Source: Clostridiaceae bacterium (GTDB lineage Bacteria > Bacillota > Clostridia > Lachnospirales > Lachnospiraceae). From it: a stretch of 64,000 bases of DNA. Location of the stretch: assembly GCA_902362725.1 (NCBI GenBank), contig CABIXM010000008.1, forward strand, positions 62,001 through 126,000, read 5' to 3'. Positions 50,578 through 59,035 of the stretch are shown one piece after another; positions within the stretch are counted from its first letter, which is position 1; each line of letters starts with the position of its first letter. The notes under the pieces are model-generated. The model was not told the origin of the DNA. It did no database searches and saw only the letters and a program-made list of their open reading frames with translations. The position numbers and the translations under genes are program-made.

Positions 50578-52422
50578 ATGAAGTATGCGAAATTGTTGGC
50601 GATGGGTTGTGCTGTGGCATTGGCGACAGTGGGAATGACCGGTTGTACAAAGACAACGGCAGATAGCACACAGACGTCTGAGGCAGAAGAGAGCGAGAGC
50701 GTAACTGCGCAGGTGACAGCGGTAGACGGCAATACGGTGACGGCGGACCTGGGCGCGATGGCTGAAATGCAGGCGCCGGGCGATGGTCAGGCTCCGGGCG
50801 AGGCACCGGAAAAACCAGACGGCGAGGCTCCCAGTGGAGAAGCGCCGGAGAAGCCGGACGGAGAGAGTACAGACGGGGAAGCTCCGGAGAAACCGGATGG
50901 AGAGGCACCGAGCGGTGAGACTCCCGCAAAGCCGGATGGAGACAGCTCAGACAGCCAGGCGCCTTCGGATAATGGCAATGGAAACGGTGGCGTGCCAAAC
51001 GGAGCCCCAGACGGCCAGGGTCAGGCACCGTCCATGTTCACCGCCTCCGGTGAAGCCATCACGTTTACCCTGACGGATGATACACAGATCACCGTAGAGC
51101 AGGGCAGTGAGACTACCGATGGAACTGTCGACGATATCAAGGAAGGCAGCATCCTGGAGCTGACCCTGGACGCGGATAACAATGCGCTGACTGTGATAGT
51201 GAAGAACGCGGGCGGCCCGGGTGCGGGAGGTAACGACGGCCCCGGCCAGGGCAGCGACGCTTCCAACGGAACGGCGGCCACGACGATAGATGCGGATACT
51301 ACCGCAGATGGCGAGACCTACAGCTCCACCGGCGACGACGAGAACGCCCTCCGGGTGGACGGAGTCACCGCGACGTTAAGTAATATCACTGTTAATAAGA
51401 CTGCCGGTTCCTCATCAAGCGCCGACAACGGCGATTTCTACGGCATGAACGCAGGACTGCTGGCCCAGAATGGAGCCACCGTTACCATAAAAAATGCCAC
51501 GGTGAATACCGGTGTGAAGAACGGCAACGGCATATTTAGCTACGGAACCGGAACCACGGTCAATATTTCTGATTCCACCATCCGTACTACCGGCGACTGC
51601 TCCGGCGGCATTCAGACCACCGGCGGCGGAACCACCAACGCAGCCAATCTGGATGTGGAAACCCAGGGAAACTCTTCCGCAGCCATTCGTAGTGACCGGG
51701 GCGGCGGGACTGTGAATGTAAATGGCGGCAGCTATGTGACCAACGGCACCGGAAGTCCGGCAGTCTACAGTACTGCGGACGTCAGCGTATCCGACGCAAC
51801 ACTGATTGCCAACAACAGCGAAGCCGTGGTCGTAGAGGGCAAGAATTCCGTCTCCCTGACAGACTGCAACGTGACCGGTAACATGACCGGTACCTATCAG
51901 GACGACAGCGAAAATATTCACAATATCATGATTTATCAGAGTATGTCGGGAGACGCGGAGGTAGGAAAGGCTAACTTTACCGCAGAGGGCGGCAGCATCA
52001 CAGCGAAGAGCGGCGATATGTTCTATGTGACCAACACGGACTGTACCATTTCCCTGAAGGATGTGGCCTTCAAGCTGGCCAATGAGGTATTCTTAAGAGT
52101 CGAGGGAAATTCCTCCGGCAGAGGCTGGGGACAGGAAGGCTCCAATGGTGGAGACGTGGTTTTGAACGCGGAGAAGCAGAGGATCGAGGGCCAGATTCTG
52201 GTGGATGAAATCTCCAGTCTGAAGCTGAACCTGACAGATGGCAGCGGCTTTACCGGCTGTATCAATCCGGACGGCGCAGAGGGCACCGTAGACGTGACCT
52301 TAAGTAAGGACTCCACCTGGACGCTGACCGGCGACAGCTACGTGAGCAGCTTCACCGGCAGCACGGATAACATTACTGCAAACAGTTACCATCTCTACGT
52401 GGATGGCGAGCAGGTGCTGTAA
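50578..52422 (+). CDS. Surface lipoprotein with acidic Pro-rich repeats and beta-helix-like domain
   Basis: 614 residues. Signal peptide with lipobox MTGC (Cys23). Between about 70 and 155 there is a low-complexity region in which GEAPEKPDGEAPS-type units repeat four to five times, rich in Glu, Pro, Asp and Gly. From about 225 the chain is made of short repeated strands rich in Thr, Asn, Gly and Val (GATVTIKNATVNT, GTTVNISDSTIRTT, GTVNVNGGSYVTN), typical of a right-handed beta-helix as in adhesins and pectate-lyase-like folds. No catalytic motif is recognised. It is probably a cell-surface adhesin or glycan-binding protein. Its 3' end overlaps the antiterminator gene by 28 bases. Confidence 0.78.
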   Translation: MKYAKLLAMGCAVALATVGMTGCTKTTADSTQTSEAEESESVTAQVTAVDGNTVTADLGAMAEMQAPGDGQAPGEAPEKPDGEAPSGEAPEKPDGESTDGEAPEKPDGEAPSGETPAKPDGDSSDSQAPSDNGNGNGGVPNGAPDGQGQAPSMFTASGEAITFTLTDDTQITVEQGSETTDGTVDDIKEGSILELTLDADNNALTVIVKNAGGPGAGGNDGPGQGSDASNGTAATTIDADTTADGETYSSTGDDENALRVDGVTATLSNITVNKTAGSSSSADNGDFYGMNAGLLAQNGATVTIKNATVNTGVKNGNGIFSYGTGTTVNISDSTIRTTGDCSGGIQTTGGGTTNAANLDVETQGNSSAAIRSDRGGGTVNVNGGSYVTNGTGSPAVYSTADVSVSDATLIANNSEAVVVEGKNSVSLTDCNVTGNMTGTYQDDSENIHNIMIYQSMSGDAEVGKANFTAEGGSITAKSGDMFYVTNTDCTISLKDVAFKLANEVFLRVEGNSSGRGWGQEGSNGGDVVLNAEKQRIEGQILVDEISSLKLNLTDGSGFTGCINPDGAEGTVDVTLSKDSTWTLTGDSYVSSFTGSTDNITANSYHLYVDGEQVL

Positions 52423-53234
52423 ACCCGCTCGATGTGCATGGCCAGATAGCCGATCTCCATCTCGTCGAAGGTAAGACCGGTGGAAGCGGCCAGGCGATCG
52501 CAGACAGAGGTGGCCAGGGCGTAGGATTTGGGAAATTTAATAGACATATAGTCGTTCATATTCACCTTCAGATCTTCGCCGGTGACACCCCGGGCGACCA
52601 TGTATTTGATATGATTCATGAGACGATTGTAGGCAAGGGAGAGTACGTCGATGTGCTCTCCTGTTTCCTGCTCCAGCATGTCAACGCACTCCCGGACGGC
52701 CTGTGCGGTCTGCATGGCCATGGAAATTTTTTCATCCTCGATGGCGGAGTGGATGTGGAGAGCCACGTAGCCCACCTCGTGGTCGTCGAGGGAGAGACCC
52801 AGACGATCGCGGAACAGATCCTTGATAAGGAGAGCCGTTTTAAATTCACTGTGGAACAGGGTGCGGATGTCGTCGGTCAGAGGATTGCTGATCTGTTCGC
52901 CGTTCCGGACCCGGGAGGCTGCGAAGGACAGATGATCGGCCAGGGGCAGCATGACCCGGCGATCCACGGTGCCGAAGCGGCTTTCGGCTTCCCGCATAAC
53001 CGCGTCGGCCATCTCGATAAATTCCGGAGCCACATTCTGGGCCAGAGATTTCGCGGAACCCCGTTCCGTATCATCTGCCAGCCGGTACATGGATATCCCA
53101 TCCGGCTTCTCAAACCGCTCCGAGACCTTCTTCCCGAAGCCAAGCCCCTTTCCCAGCAATACATATTCCTGATTATCTTCCATATCAATGGCGATGACAC
53201 CGTTATTATTCAAAACTCTGCTCACCCGATACAT
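52395..53234 (-). CDS. BglG/LicT/GlcT-family transcription antiterminator
   Basis: RNA-binding antiterminator of 279 residues for PTS genes. The N-terminal CAT domain (about 1-55, RVLNNNGVIAID, LGKGLGFGKK) is followed by two PRD domains with regulatory histidines in PLADHLSFA and GYVALHIHSA (PRD1), and LMNHIKYMV and IGYLAMHIERV (PRD2). PTS phosphorylation of these sites sets activity. The gene is divergent from a PTS permease gene whose leader holds a matching RNA target, so it most likely controls that gene in the manner of GlcT. Its last codons overlap the end of the convergent lipoprotein gene. Confidence 0.9.
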   Translation of the reverse strand: MYRVSRVLNNNGVIAIDMEDNQEYVLLGKGLGFGKKVSERFEKPDGISMYRLADDTERGSAKSLAQNVAPEFIEMADAVMREAESRFGTVDRRVMLPLADHLSFAASRVRNGEQISNPLTDDIRTLFHSEFKTALLIKDLFRDRLGLSLDDHEVGYVALHIHSAIEDEKISMAMQTAQAVRECVDMLEQETGEHIDVLSLAYNRLMNHIKYMVARGVTGEDLKVNMNDYMSIKFPKSYALATSVCDRLAASTGLTFDEMEIGYLAMHIERVYSTCSPST

Positions 53235-53313
53235 AATTGAATCTCCCCCATAAGTGATATTAAAATTATGGTATCAAATAGGGAGAAAAAAGTAAAGAGA
53301 AGATAAAAAATAC

Positions 53314-53343
53314 TTGACTTTCCCATAAATCATGTTGTATACT
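53314..53343 (+). promoter_or_regulatory. ptsG promoter
   Basis: TTGACT (53314-53319), 18 bp, TATACT (53338-53343), about 200 bases before ptsG. Confidence 0.65.
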
Positions 53344-53354
53344 CATTTTGCATT

Positions 53355-53385
53355 AAGTGTGTAACTGTTCGGCAGGCATTAACTT
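53355..53385 (+). promoter_or_regulatory. Ribonucleic antiterminator (RAT) site in the ptsG leader
   Basis: AAGTGTGTAACTG-TTCG-GCAGGCATTAACTT resembles the GlcT/LicT RNA target, with the typical GTAACTG ... CAGGCA bulged stem closed by AAGT / ACTT. It is near the start of the transcript. Downstream, a T run (about 53432) and a hairpin CAAAATCC / GGGATTTTG (about 53448-53478) are candidate terminators for read-through control. Confidence 0.65.
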
Positions 53386-53547
53386 GGCATAGATATCACA
53401 AATATTTTTGTATGTTTATGGAGGGTTATTGTCTTTTTTTTGTGCCCAAAATCCGGTTATCCGGAGAATCGGGATTTTGCCGCACAGAGGAATAAGCTCT
53501 TGCATAAACGTCAAAAATAAGATTGCATTTCAAGGAGAGAGAAAACA

Positions 53548-55728
53548 ATGAAAGACAAGATTTTTGGCGTATTGCAGCGGGTGGGACGCTCCTTCATGCT
53601 TCCCATCGCCATTCTTCCAGTAGCGGGTCTGCTGCTGGGTATCGGTAGTTCTTTTACCAATGAGACCACCATTGCCACCTATGGTTTGACCGCCATCCTG
53701 GGCAAAGGTACCATATTAAATTCCCTGTTAATTATCATGAATCAGGTGGGCAGCGCCGTGTTCAATAACCTGCCGCTGATCTTCGCCGTGGGCGTAGCTA
53801 TCGGTATGGCCCACAAGGAGAAAGAAGTATCCGCCCTTTCCGCGCTGATTGCCTTCTTCGTTATGAATACTGCCATCAACGCCATGCTGCAGGTCAACGG
53901 TAAGATCCTGGCCGACGGCACCATTTCCGCGGACGTGCTGGAAGGAACCATCACTTCTGTGTGCGGCATCCAGTCTCTGCAGATGGGCGTCTTCGGCGGT
54001 ATCATCGTAGGCCTTGGCGTAGCGGCTCTGCACAACCGCTTCCATATGATTGAGCTGCCGAACGCTTTATCCTTCTTTGGCGGCTCTCGTTTCGTTCCGA
54101 TTATCTCTACGGTAGTATACATGTTCGTCGGCATCCTGATGTACTTCGCATGGCCGGTGGTACAGAACGGCATCTATGCTCTGGGCGGTCTGGTAACCGG
54201 CAGCGGCTACATCGGAACCCTGATCTTCGGTATCATCAAGCGTGCGCTGATTCCCTTCGGCCTGCATCACGTATTCTACATGCCCTTCTGGCAGACTGCA
54301 GTGGGAGGCACCATGGAAGTGGCAGGACAGATGGTACAGGGCGGCCAGAATATCTTTTTCGCACAGCTTGCTGATTCCGCTCATGTGGCACACTTCAGTG
54401 CAGATGCAACCCGTTACTTCTCCGGAGAGTTCATTTTTATGATCTTTGGTCTGCCGGGCGCGGCTTTGGCCATGTACCGCTGTGCAAAGCCGGAAAAGAA
54501 GAAGCAGGCAGGCGGTCTTCTGCTGTCCGCAGCACTGGCATGTATGTTCACCGGAATCACAGAGCCCCTGGAGTTCTCCTTCCTGTTCGTAGCGCCGGCC
54601 CTGTTCGTGGTACAGGTCATTCTGGCTGGTTCCGCCTATATGATCGCGCATATGCTGAACGTGGCCGTAGGCCTGACCTTCTCCGGCGGCTTCCTGGATC
54701 TGTTCCTGTTCGGAATCCTGCAGGGAAATGAGAAGACCAGCTGGCTTCGCATCATCCCGGTGGGCATCATTTATTTCATTTTGTATTACGCCATTTTCAC
54801 CTTCCTGATCAAGAAGTTTGACTTCAAGACCCCGGGACGTGAAGACGACGATGAGGAGACCAAGCTGTACACAAAAGCAGATGTAAACGCGAAAAACGCA
54901 GCAAATACAACAACTTCCACATCCACCGACCCGGTCAGCGAGACCATTACCAGAGGTCTGGGCGGAAAAGCCAACATCACCGGTGTAGACTGCTGCGCTA
55001 CCAGACTCAGACTGACCGTAGCAGATTCTTCCAAAGTAAATGAGGCCCTGATCAAAAGCACCGGCTCCCGCGGTATCATCATCAAGGGACAGGGCGTTCA
55101 GATCATCTACGGCCCCCAGGTAACCGTCATCAAGGCAAAGCTGGAGACCTACCTGGAAACCGCGCCGGACACCTTCGAGGAGGAGAACGTGGCAGAGACC
55201 ACCGACACAGCATCCACCACAGAAGCAGCAACCGAAAAGGCAGCGCCCACAGAAGAAAAAGTAGTCTCTACCACCATCATTTCCAGCCCCATTACCGGCC
55301 TGGCCACCGCCATCGAGAATGTACCGGACGAAGGCTTCGCAGGCAAAATGATGGGTGACGGCGCAGCCGTAACTCCCGAAGATGCCACCATCTGCGCGCC
55401 GGAAGACGGCGAGGTAGTTTTCGTATTTGATACCAAGCATGCCATCGGCTTCCAGACCGACAGCGGAGTAGCCCTGCTCCTTCACATCGGTATCGACACC
55501 GTAAACCTGAACGGCGAGGGCTTCCAGGTCTTCGTAGAGAACGGCCAGAAGGTTAAGAAGGGCGAGCCCCTCATGAAGATCGACATCGATTTCCTGAAGA
55601 GCCACGCACCCTCCCTCTGCTCCCCGGTGCTCTGCACCGAACTTACTCCGAACCAGCGTATCCGCCAGATCGGAGATGGCGAGATCAAAGCAGGCGAGCC
55701 TCTGTTCGTAGTGGAGACCCTGGCGTAA
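53548..55728 (+). CDS. ptsG: PTS glucose-type permease, domains IIC-IIB-IIA
   Basis: Membrane transporter of 726 residues that takes up and phosphorylates a sugar of the glucose/N-acetylglucosamine group. The IIC domain (about 1-425) has some ten membrane segments with IKRALIPFGLHHVFYMPFWQ and the ITEPLEFSFLFVAP motif. The IIB domain (about 465-540) has the phospho-cysteine Cys483 in DCCATRLRL. A Thr/Ala/Glu-rich linker leads to the IIA domain (about 575-726) with the phospho-histidine His646 in LLLHIGIDTVNL. The IIC-IIB-IIA order is that of B. subtilis PtsG. The substrate could also be GlcNAc. Control by antitermination is indicated by the leader. Confidence 0.92.
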   Translation: MKDKIFGVLQRVGRSFMLPIAILPVAGLLLGIGSSFTNETTIATYGLTAILGKGTILNSLLIIMNQVGSAVFNNLPLIFAVGVAIGMAHKEKEVSALSALIAFFVMNTAINAMLQVNGKILADGTISADVLEGTITSVCGIQSLQMGVFGGIIVGLGVAALHNRFHMIELPNALSFFGGSRFVPIISTVVYMFVGILMYFAWPVVQNGIYALGGLVTGSGYIGTLIFGIIKRALIPFGLHHVFYMPFWQTAVGGTMEVAGQMVQGGQNIFFAQLADSAHVAHFSADATRYFSGEFIFMIFGLPGAALAMYRCAKPEKKKQAGGLLLSAALACMFTGITEPLEFSFLFVAPALFVVQVILAGSAYMIAHMLNVAVGLTFSGGFLDLFLFGILQGNEKTSWLRIIPVGIIYFILYYAIFTFLIKKFDFKTPGREDDDEETKLYTKADVNAKNAANTTTSTSTDPVSETITRGLGGKANITGVDCCATRLRLTVADSSKVNEALIKSTGSRGIIIKGQGVQIIYGPQVTVIKAKLETYLETAPDTFEEENVAETTDTASTTEAATEKAAPTEEKVVSTTIISSPITGLATAIENVPDEGFAGKMMGDGAAVTPEDATICAPEDGEVVFVFDTKHAIGFQTDSGVALLLHIGIDTVNLNGEGFQVFVENGQKVKKGEPLMKIDIDFLKSHAPSLCSPVLCTELTPNQRIRQIGDGEIKAGEPLFVVETLA

Positions 55729-55791
55729 CCCATTTTCAATAATATAGAAAAACGATCCACCCCGCAGAACAATACGTCTAATCTCATCAAT
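55729..55791 (+). other. Spacer between ptsG and the palindromic element
   Basis: 63 bases without a gene; no separate terminator for ptsG before the large palindrome at 55792. Confidence 0.4.
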
Positions 55792-55998
55792 GACGTATAT
55801 CCCTGCCGGGACAAAAAGCTTCCCCTGTGAGAACGTTAGCTCATTTTCCGTAGGGACGAGCAGGCTGGCAGCACCTGAAGGAGCCTCTGTTTGAGGCCGA
55901 AGGCCGAGTTAGGCGGTCAGGTGCGTATAAGCCGCCTGCGAGGAGTAGGAAAATGTGCGTGTTCTCACAGGGGAAGCTTTTTGCCCCGGCAGTACGTA
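55792..55998. repeat. Large branched palindromic element (MITE or structured RNA)
   Basis: The outer arms 55812-55834 and 55961-55983 are a perfect 23-bp inverted repeat. They extend to 55804/55991 with one mismatch, and ACGTA / TACGT at 55793 and 55993 closes the ends. Inside, three further nested stems line up: CATTTTCC / GGAAAATG (55842 and 55948), GCAGGC-T-GGC / GCC-GCCTGC (55860 and 55931) and GCACCTGA / TCAGGTGC (55871 and 55917), ending in a branch with GCCTC-TGTTT-GAGGC (55883-55897). The right arm is duplicated imperfectly at about 56005-56050. Coding potential is nil. Confidence 0.8.
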
Positions 55999-56073
55999 AC
56001 CTAGGCGTGTTCCCACAGAGGAATATTTTTCTGTCCCAGCAGCACACAACATGAAAAAAAATGCATCTCCCAG

Positions 56074-56102
56074 TTGAAAAAACACGATTTATGTTCTATA
56101 GT
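56074..56102 (+). promoter_or_regulatory. leuB operon promoter
   Basis: TTGAAA (56074-56079), 17 bp, TATAGT (56097-56102), 57 bases before leuB. No leader peptide or T-box is visible in the short leader. Confidence 0.65.
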
Positions 56103-56158
56103 AATAATAATACGGAATTTTCTACACTAAAGTAACGCATCAAAGGGGAGATGAAAAA

Positions 56159-57241
56159 ATGAACTTAAATTTAGCAGTCATATCCGGCGACGGCATCGGG
56201 CCGGAGGTCGTGCGAGAGGCAAGAAAAGTCCTTGACCGCATCGCAGAAAAATACGGACACGAAATTCATTACACCGATCTCTTGATGGGCGGCGCATCCA
56301 TCGACGTCCACGGCGTCCCGCTCACCGACGAAACCATCGAAATCGCCAAAAGCAGCGACGCAGTCCTCATGGGATCCATCGGCGGCAACGCAGCCACCTC
56401 ACCATGGTACAAACTCCCGGCAGATCGCCGTCCCGAAGCAGGTCTCTTAAAGCTTCGTAAATCCTTAGGTCTCTTCGCAAACCTGCGCCCGGCCATCCTC
56501 TACAAAGAGCTCCAGGATGCCTGCCCGCTTCGCAAAGACATCAGCGACAAAGGTTTCGACCTGATGATTATGCGCGAGCTGACCGGAGGACTCTACTTCG
56601 GAGCCAGAGAGACCAAAGAAGTAGACGGCGTCATGACCGCCATCGATACCCTGACCTATAACGAAAATGAAATCCGTCGCATCGCCAGGCGCGCCTTCGA
56701 CATCGCAGGCAAGAGAAGAAAGAAAGTCTGCAGCGTAGACAAGGCCAACGTCCTGGACTCCTCCAGACTCTGGAGAAAAGTCGTGGAAGAAGTGGCGAAA
56801 GAATACCCGGACGTAGAACTGACCCATATGCTGGTAGACAACTGTGCCATGCAGTTAGTCAAAGACCCGGCCCAGTTCGACGTCATCCTGACCGAGAACA
56901 TGTTCGGCGACATCCTCTCCGATGAAGCCAGCATGGTAACCGGTTCCATCGGAATGCTGGCCAGTGCCAGTCTGAACGACAGCAAGTTCGGACTCTACGA
57001 GCCCAGCGGCGGTTCCGCTCCGGATATCGCGGGACAGAATATCGCAAATCCGATTGCCACGATCCTGTCCGCAGCTATGATGCTGCGTTACAGTTTCGAT
57101 CTGGACAAAGAGGCGGATGCTATCGAGCAGGCAGTTTCTCAGGTACTGGCCGAGGGTTACCGCACCGGCGATATTATGTCCGAGGGCTGCAAGAAGGTAG
57201 GCACCACCGAGATGGGCGACCTGATCGCAGAGAGAGTATAA
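56159..57241 (+). CDS. leuB: 3-isopropylmalate dehydrogenase
   Basis: Third step of leucine synthesis: oxidises and decarboxylates 3-isopropylmalate with NAD. 360 residues: the N-terminal [19 protein letters not shown], the Arg-containing substrate loop [25 protein letters not shown], the catalytic Lys in [15 protein letters not shown] and the metal site [23 protein letters not shown]. The ribosome site AAAGGGGAG precedes the start. It leads a leuB-ilvD-ilvB run; leuA, leuCD and ilvC are outside the window. Confidence 0.96.
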   Translation: MNLNLAVISGDGIGPEVVREARKVLDRIAEKYGHEIHYTDLLMGGASIDVHGVPLTDETIEIAKSSDAVLMGSIGGNAATSPWYKLPADRRPEAGLLKLRKSLGLFANLRPAILYKELQDACPLRKDISDKGFDLMIMRELTGGLYFGARETKEVDGVMTAIDTLTYNENEIRRIARRAFDIAGKRRKKVCSVDKANVLDSSRLWRKVVEEVAKEYPDVELTHMLVDNCAMQLVKDPAQFDVILTENMFGDILSDEASMVTGSIGMLASASLNDSKFGLYEPSGGSAPDIAGQNIANPIATILSAAMMLRYSFDLDKEADAIEQAVSQVLAEGYRTGDIMSEGCKKVGTTEMGDLIAERV

Positions 57242-57272
57242 TACATATTTATTATAGAAGGAGAACGAAAAA

Positions 57273-58934
57273 ATGAGAAGTGACGCAGTAAAAGTAGGCA
57301 TGCAGCAGGCGCCTCACCGCAGCCTGTTCAACGCACTGGGACTGACGGAAGAAGAGATGAAGAAGCCACTGGTCGGGATCGTAAGTTCCTATAATGAAAT
57401 CGTACCGGGTCATATGAACCTGGATAAAATCGTAGAAGCCGTAAAGCTTGGTGTCGCCATGGGCGGCGGTACTCCCATTGTATTTCCGGCCATTGCAGTC
57501 TGCGACGGCATCGCCATGGGCCATGTGGGCATGAAGTATTCCCTGGTAACCCGTGACTTGATTGCCGACTCCACCGAGTGTATGGCCATGGCCCATCAGT
57601 TTGACGCCCTGGTTATGGTACCGAACTGTGACAAGAACGTTCCGGGACTTCTGATGGCGGCAGCCCGCATCAACGTGCCCACCATCTTTGTCAGCGGCGG
57701 CCCCATGCTGGCAGGCCATGTACACGGCCAGAAGCGCAGCCTTTCCAGCATGTTCGAGGCGGTAGGCTCCTACGCAGCCGGAACCATGACCGAGGACGAT
57801 GTGAAAGAATTCGAGGCAAAGGTTTGTCCCACCTGCGGTTCCTGCTCCGGTATGTACACGGCGAACAGCATGAACTGCCTGACCGAGGCGTTGGGTATGG
57901 GCCTTCCGGGAAATGGAACCATCCCGGCCGTCTACTCCGAGCGTATCAAGCTTGCAAAGCACGCAGGTATGCAGGTCATGGAGCTGTGGAGAAAGAACAT
58001 CCGTCCCCGGGACATCATGACAAAAGAAGCGTTCCTGAACGCCCTGACCGTAGATATGGCCCTTGGCTGCTCCACCAACAGCATGCTGCATCTGCCGGCC
58101 ATCGCCCATGAGGCAGATGTGGATCTGAATATGGAGATCGCCAATGAGATGAGTGCCAAGACCCCGAACCTCTGCCATCTGGCGCCTGCAGGCCCCACCT
58201 ACATGGAAGACCTGAACGAGGCGGGTGGCGTCTATGCAGTCATGAACGAGTTAAATAAGAAGAACCTGCTGAATACAGAACTGATTACCGTCACCGGCAA
58301 GACCGTCGGCGAGAACATCAGGCCTTGCGTCAACCGCAATCCGGAGGTCATCCGACCTATTGAGAATCCCTACAGTGAGATCGGCGGCATCGCTGTCCTG
58401 AAGGGCAACCTGGCTCCGGATACTGGCGTGGTTAAGCGCTCCGCAGTGGTACCGGAAATGATGGTCCATGAGGGACCGGCCCGCGTCTTCGACTGTGAAG
58501 AGGATGCCATCGCAGCCATCAAGGGCGGCAAGATCGTGGCAGGCGACGTGGTTGTCATCCGCTACGAGGGACCGAAGGGCGGCCCGGGCATGAGAGAGAT
58601 GCTGAACCCGACCTCCGCCATCGCAGGTATGGGTCTCGGATCCACTGTAGCCCTGATTACTGACGGCCGTTTCAGCGGCGCGTCCAGAGGCGCGTCCATC
58701 GGACACGTATCCCCGGAGGCAGCCGTAGGCGGACCCATTGCACTGGTAGAAGAGGGCGACCGCATCCTCATCGACATCCCGAACAACAAGCTGGAGGTTC
58801 TGGTATCCGACGAGGAGCTGGCAGCCAGAAAGGCAAAATGGCAGCCGCGTGAGCCGAAGGTCACCACAGGATACCTGGCGCGCTACGCAAAAATGGTAAC
58901 TTCCGGAAACAGAGGAGCTATCCTGGAGAAATAG
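57273..58934 (+). CDS. ilvD: Dihydroxy-acid dehydratase
   Basis: Iron-sulfur enzyme of 553 residues that dehydrates dihydroxy-acids in valine and isoleucine synthesis. The three cluster cysteines are in [32 protein letters not shown] and the nearby region, the [12 protein letters not shown] block lies near 265, and the C-terminal [23 protein letters not shown] carries the catalytic Ser. It starts 31 bases after leuB with AGAAGGAGAAC. Length is normal. Confidence 0.97.
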   Translation: MRSDAVKVGMQQAPHRSLFNALGLTEEEMKKPLVGIVSSYNEIVPGHMNLDKIVEAVKLGVAMGGGTPIVFPAIAVCDGIAMGHVGMKYSLVTRDLIADSTECMAMAHQFDALVMVPNCDKNVPGLLMAAARINVPTIFVSGGPMLAGHVHGQKRSLSSMFEAVGSYAAGTMTEDDVKEFEAKVCPTCGSCSGMYTANSMNCLTEALGMGLPGNGTIPAVYSERIKLAKHAGMQVMELWRKNIRPRDIMTKEAFLNALTVDMALGCSTNSMLHLPAIAHEADVDLNMEIANEMSAKTPNLCHLAPAGPTYMEDLNEAGGVYAVMNELNKKNLLNTELITVTGKTVGENIRPCVNRNPEVIRPIENPYSEIGGIAVLKGNLAPDTGVVKRSAVVPEMMVHEGPARVFDCEEDAIAAIKGGKIVAGDVVVIRYEGPKGGPGMREMLNPTSAIAGMGLGSTVALITDGRFSGASRGASIGHVSPEAAVGGPIALVEEGDRILIDIPNNKLEVLVSDEELAARKAKWQPREPKVTTGYLARYAKMVTSGNRGAILEK

Positions 58935-59000
58935 TTTAGCCATACGTTTGTATGGGCAGACTTTATGCTTGCATAAGAATCTGCCCTGGCGCGGGCTAAA
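58935..59000 (+). ncRNA. Three-way-junction RNA element between ilvD and ilvB
   Basis: Starts at the base after the ilvD stop. The closing stem is TTTAGCC / GGCTAAA (58935-58941 with 58994-59000). Hairpin two is CATAC-GTTT-GTATG (58941-58954). Hairpin three is GGGCAGA / TCTGCCC (58954-58960 with 58980-58986), continued by TTATGC / GCATAA (58963-58968 with 58971-58976). The GCGCG between hairpin three and the closing stem stays single-stranded. It matches no riboswitch family I can name. A role in mRNA processing or in setting ilvB expression is possible. Confidence 0.6.
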
Positions 59001-59035
59001 TGTACGAATTAATATGAATAAAGGGGAGAGCAAAT

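Noticed and set aside
54067..55605. Minus-strand frame of 512 codons opposite ptsG
   Set aside because: Antisense shadow rich in Gly/Gln/Cys without any domain; ptsG itself has all PTS motifs.
56110..56130. CodY-box-like sequence before leuB (AATTTTCTACACTAA)
   Set aside because: Only the left half fits the consensus AATTTTCWGAAAATT; the right half does not, so I do not call a CodY site.
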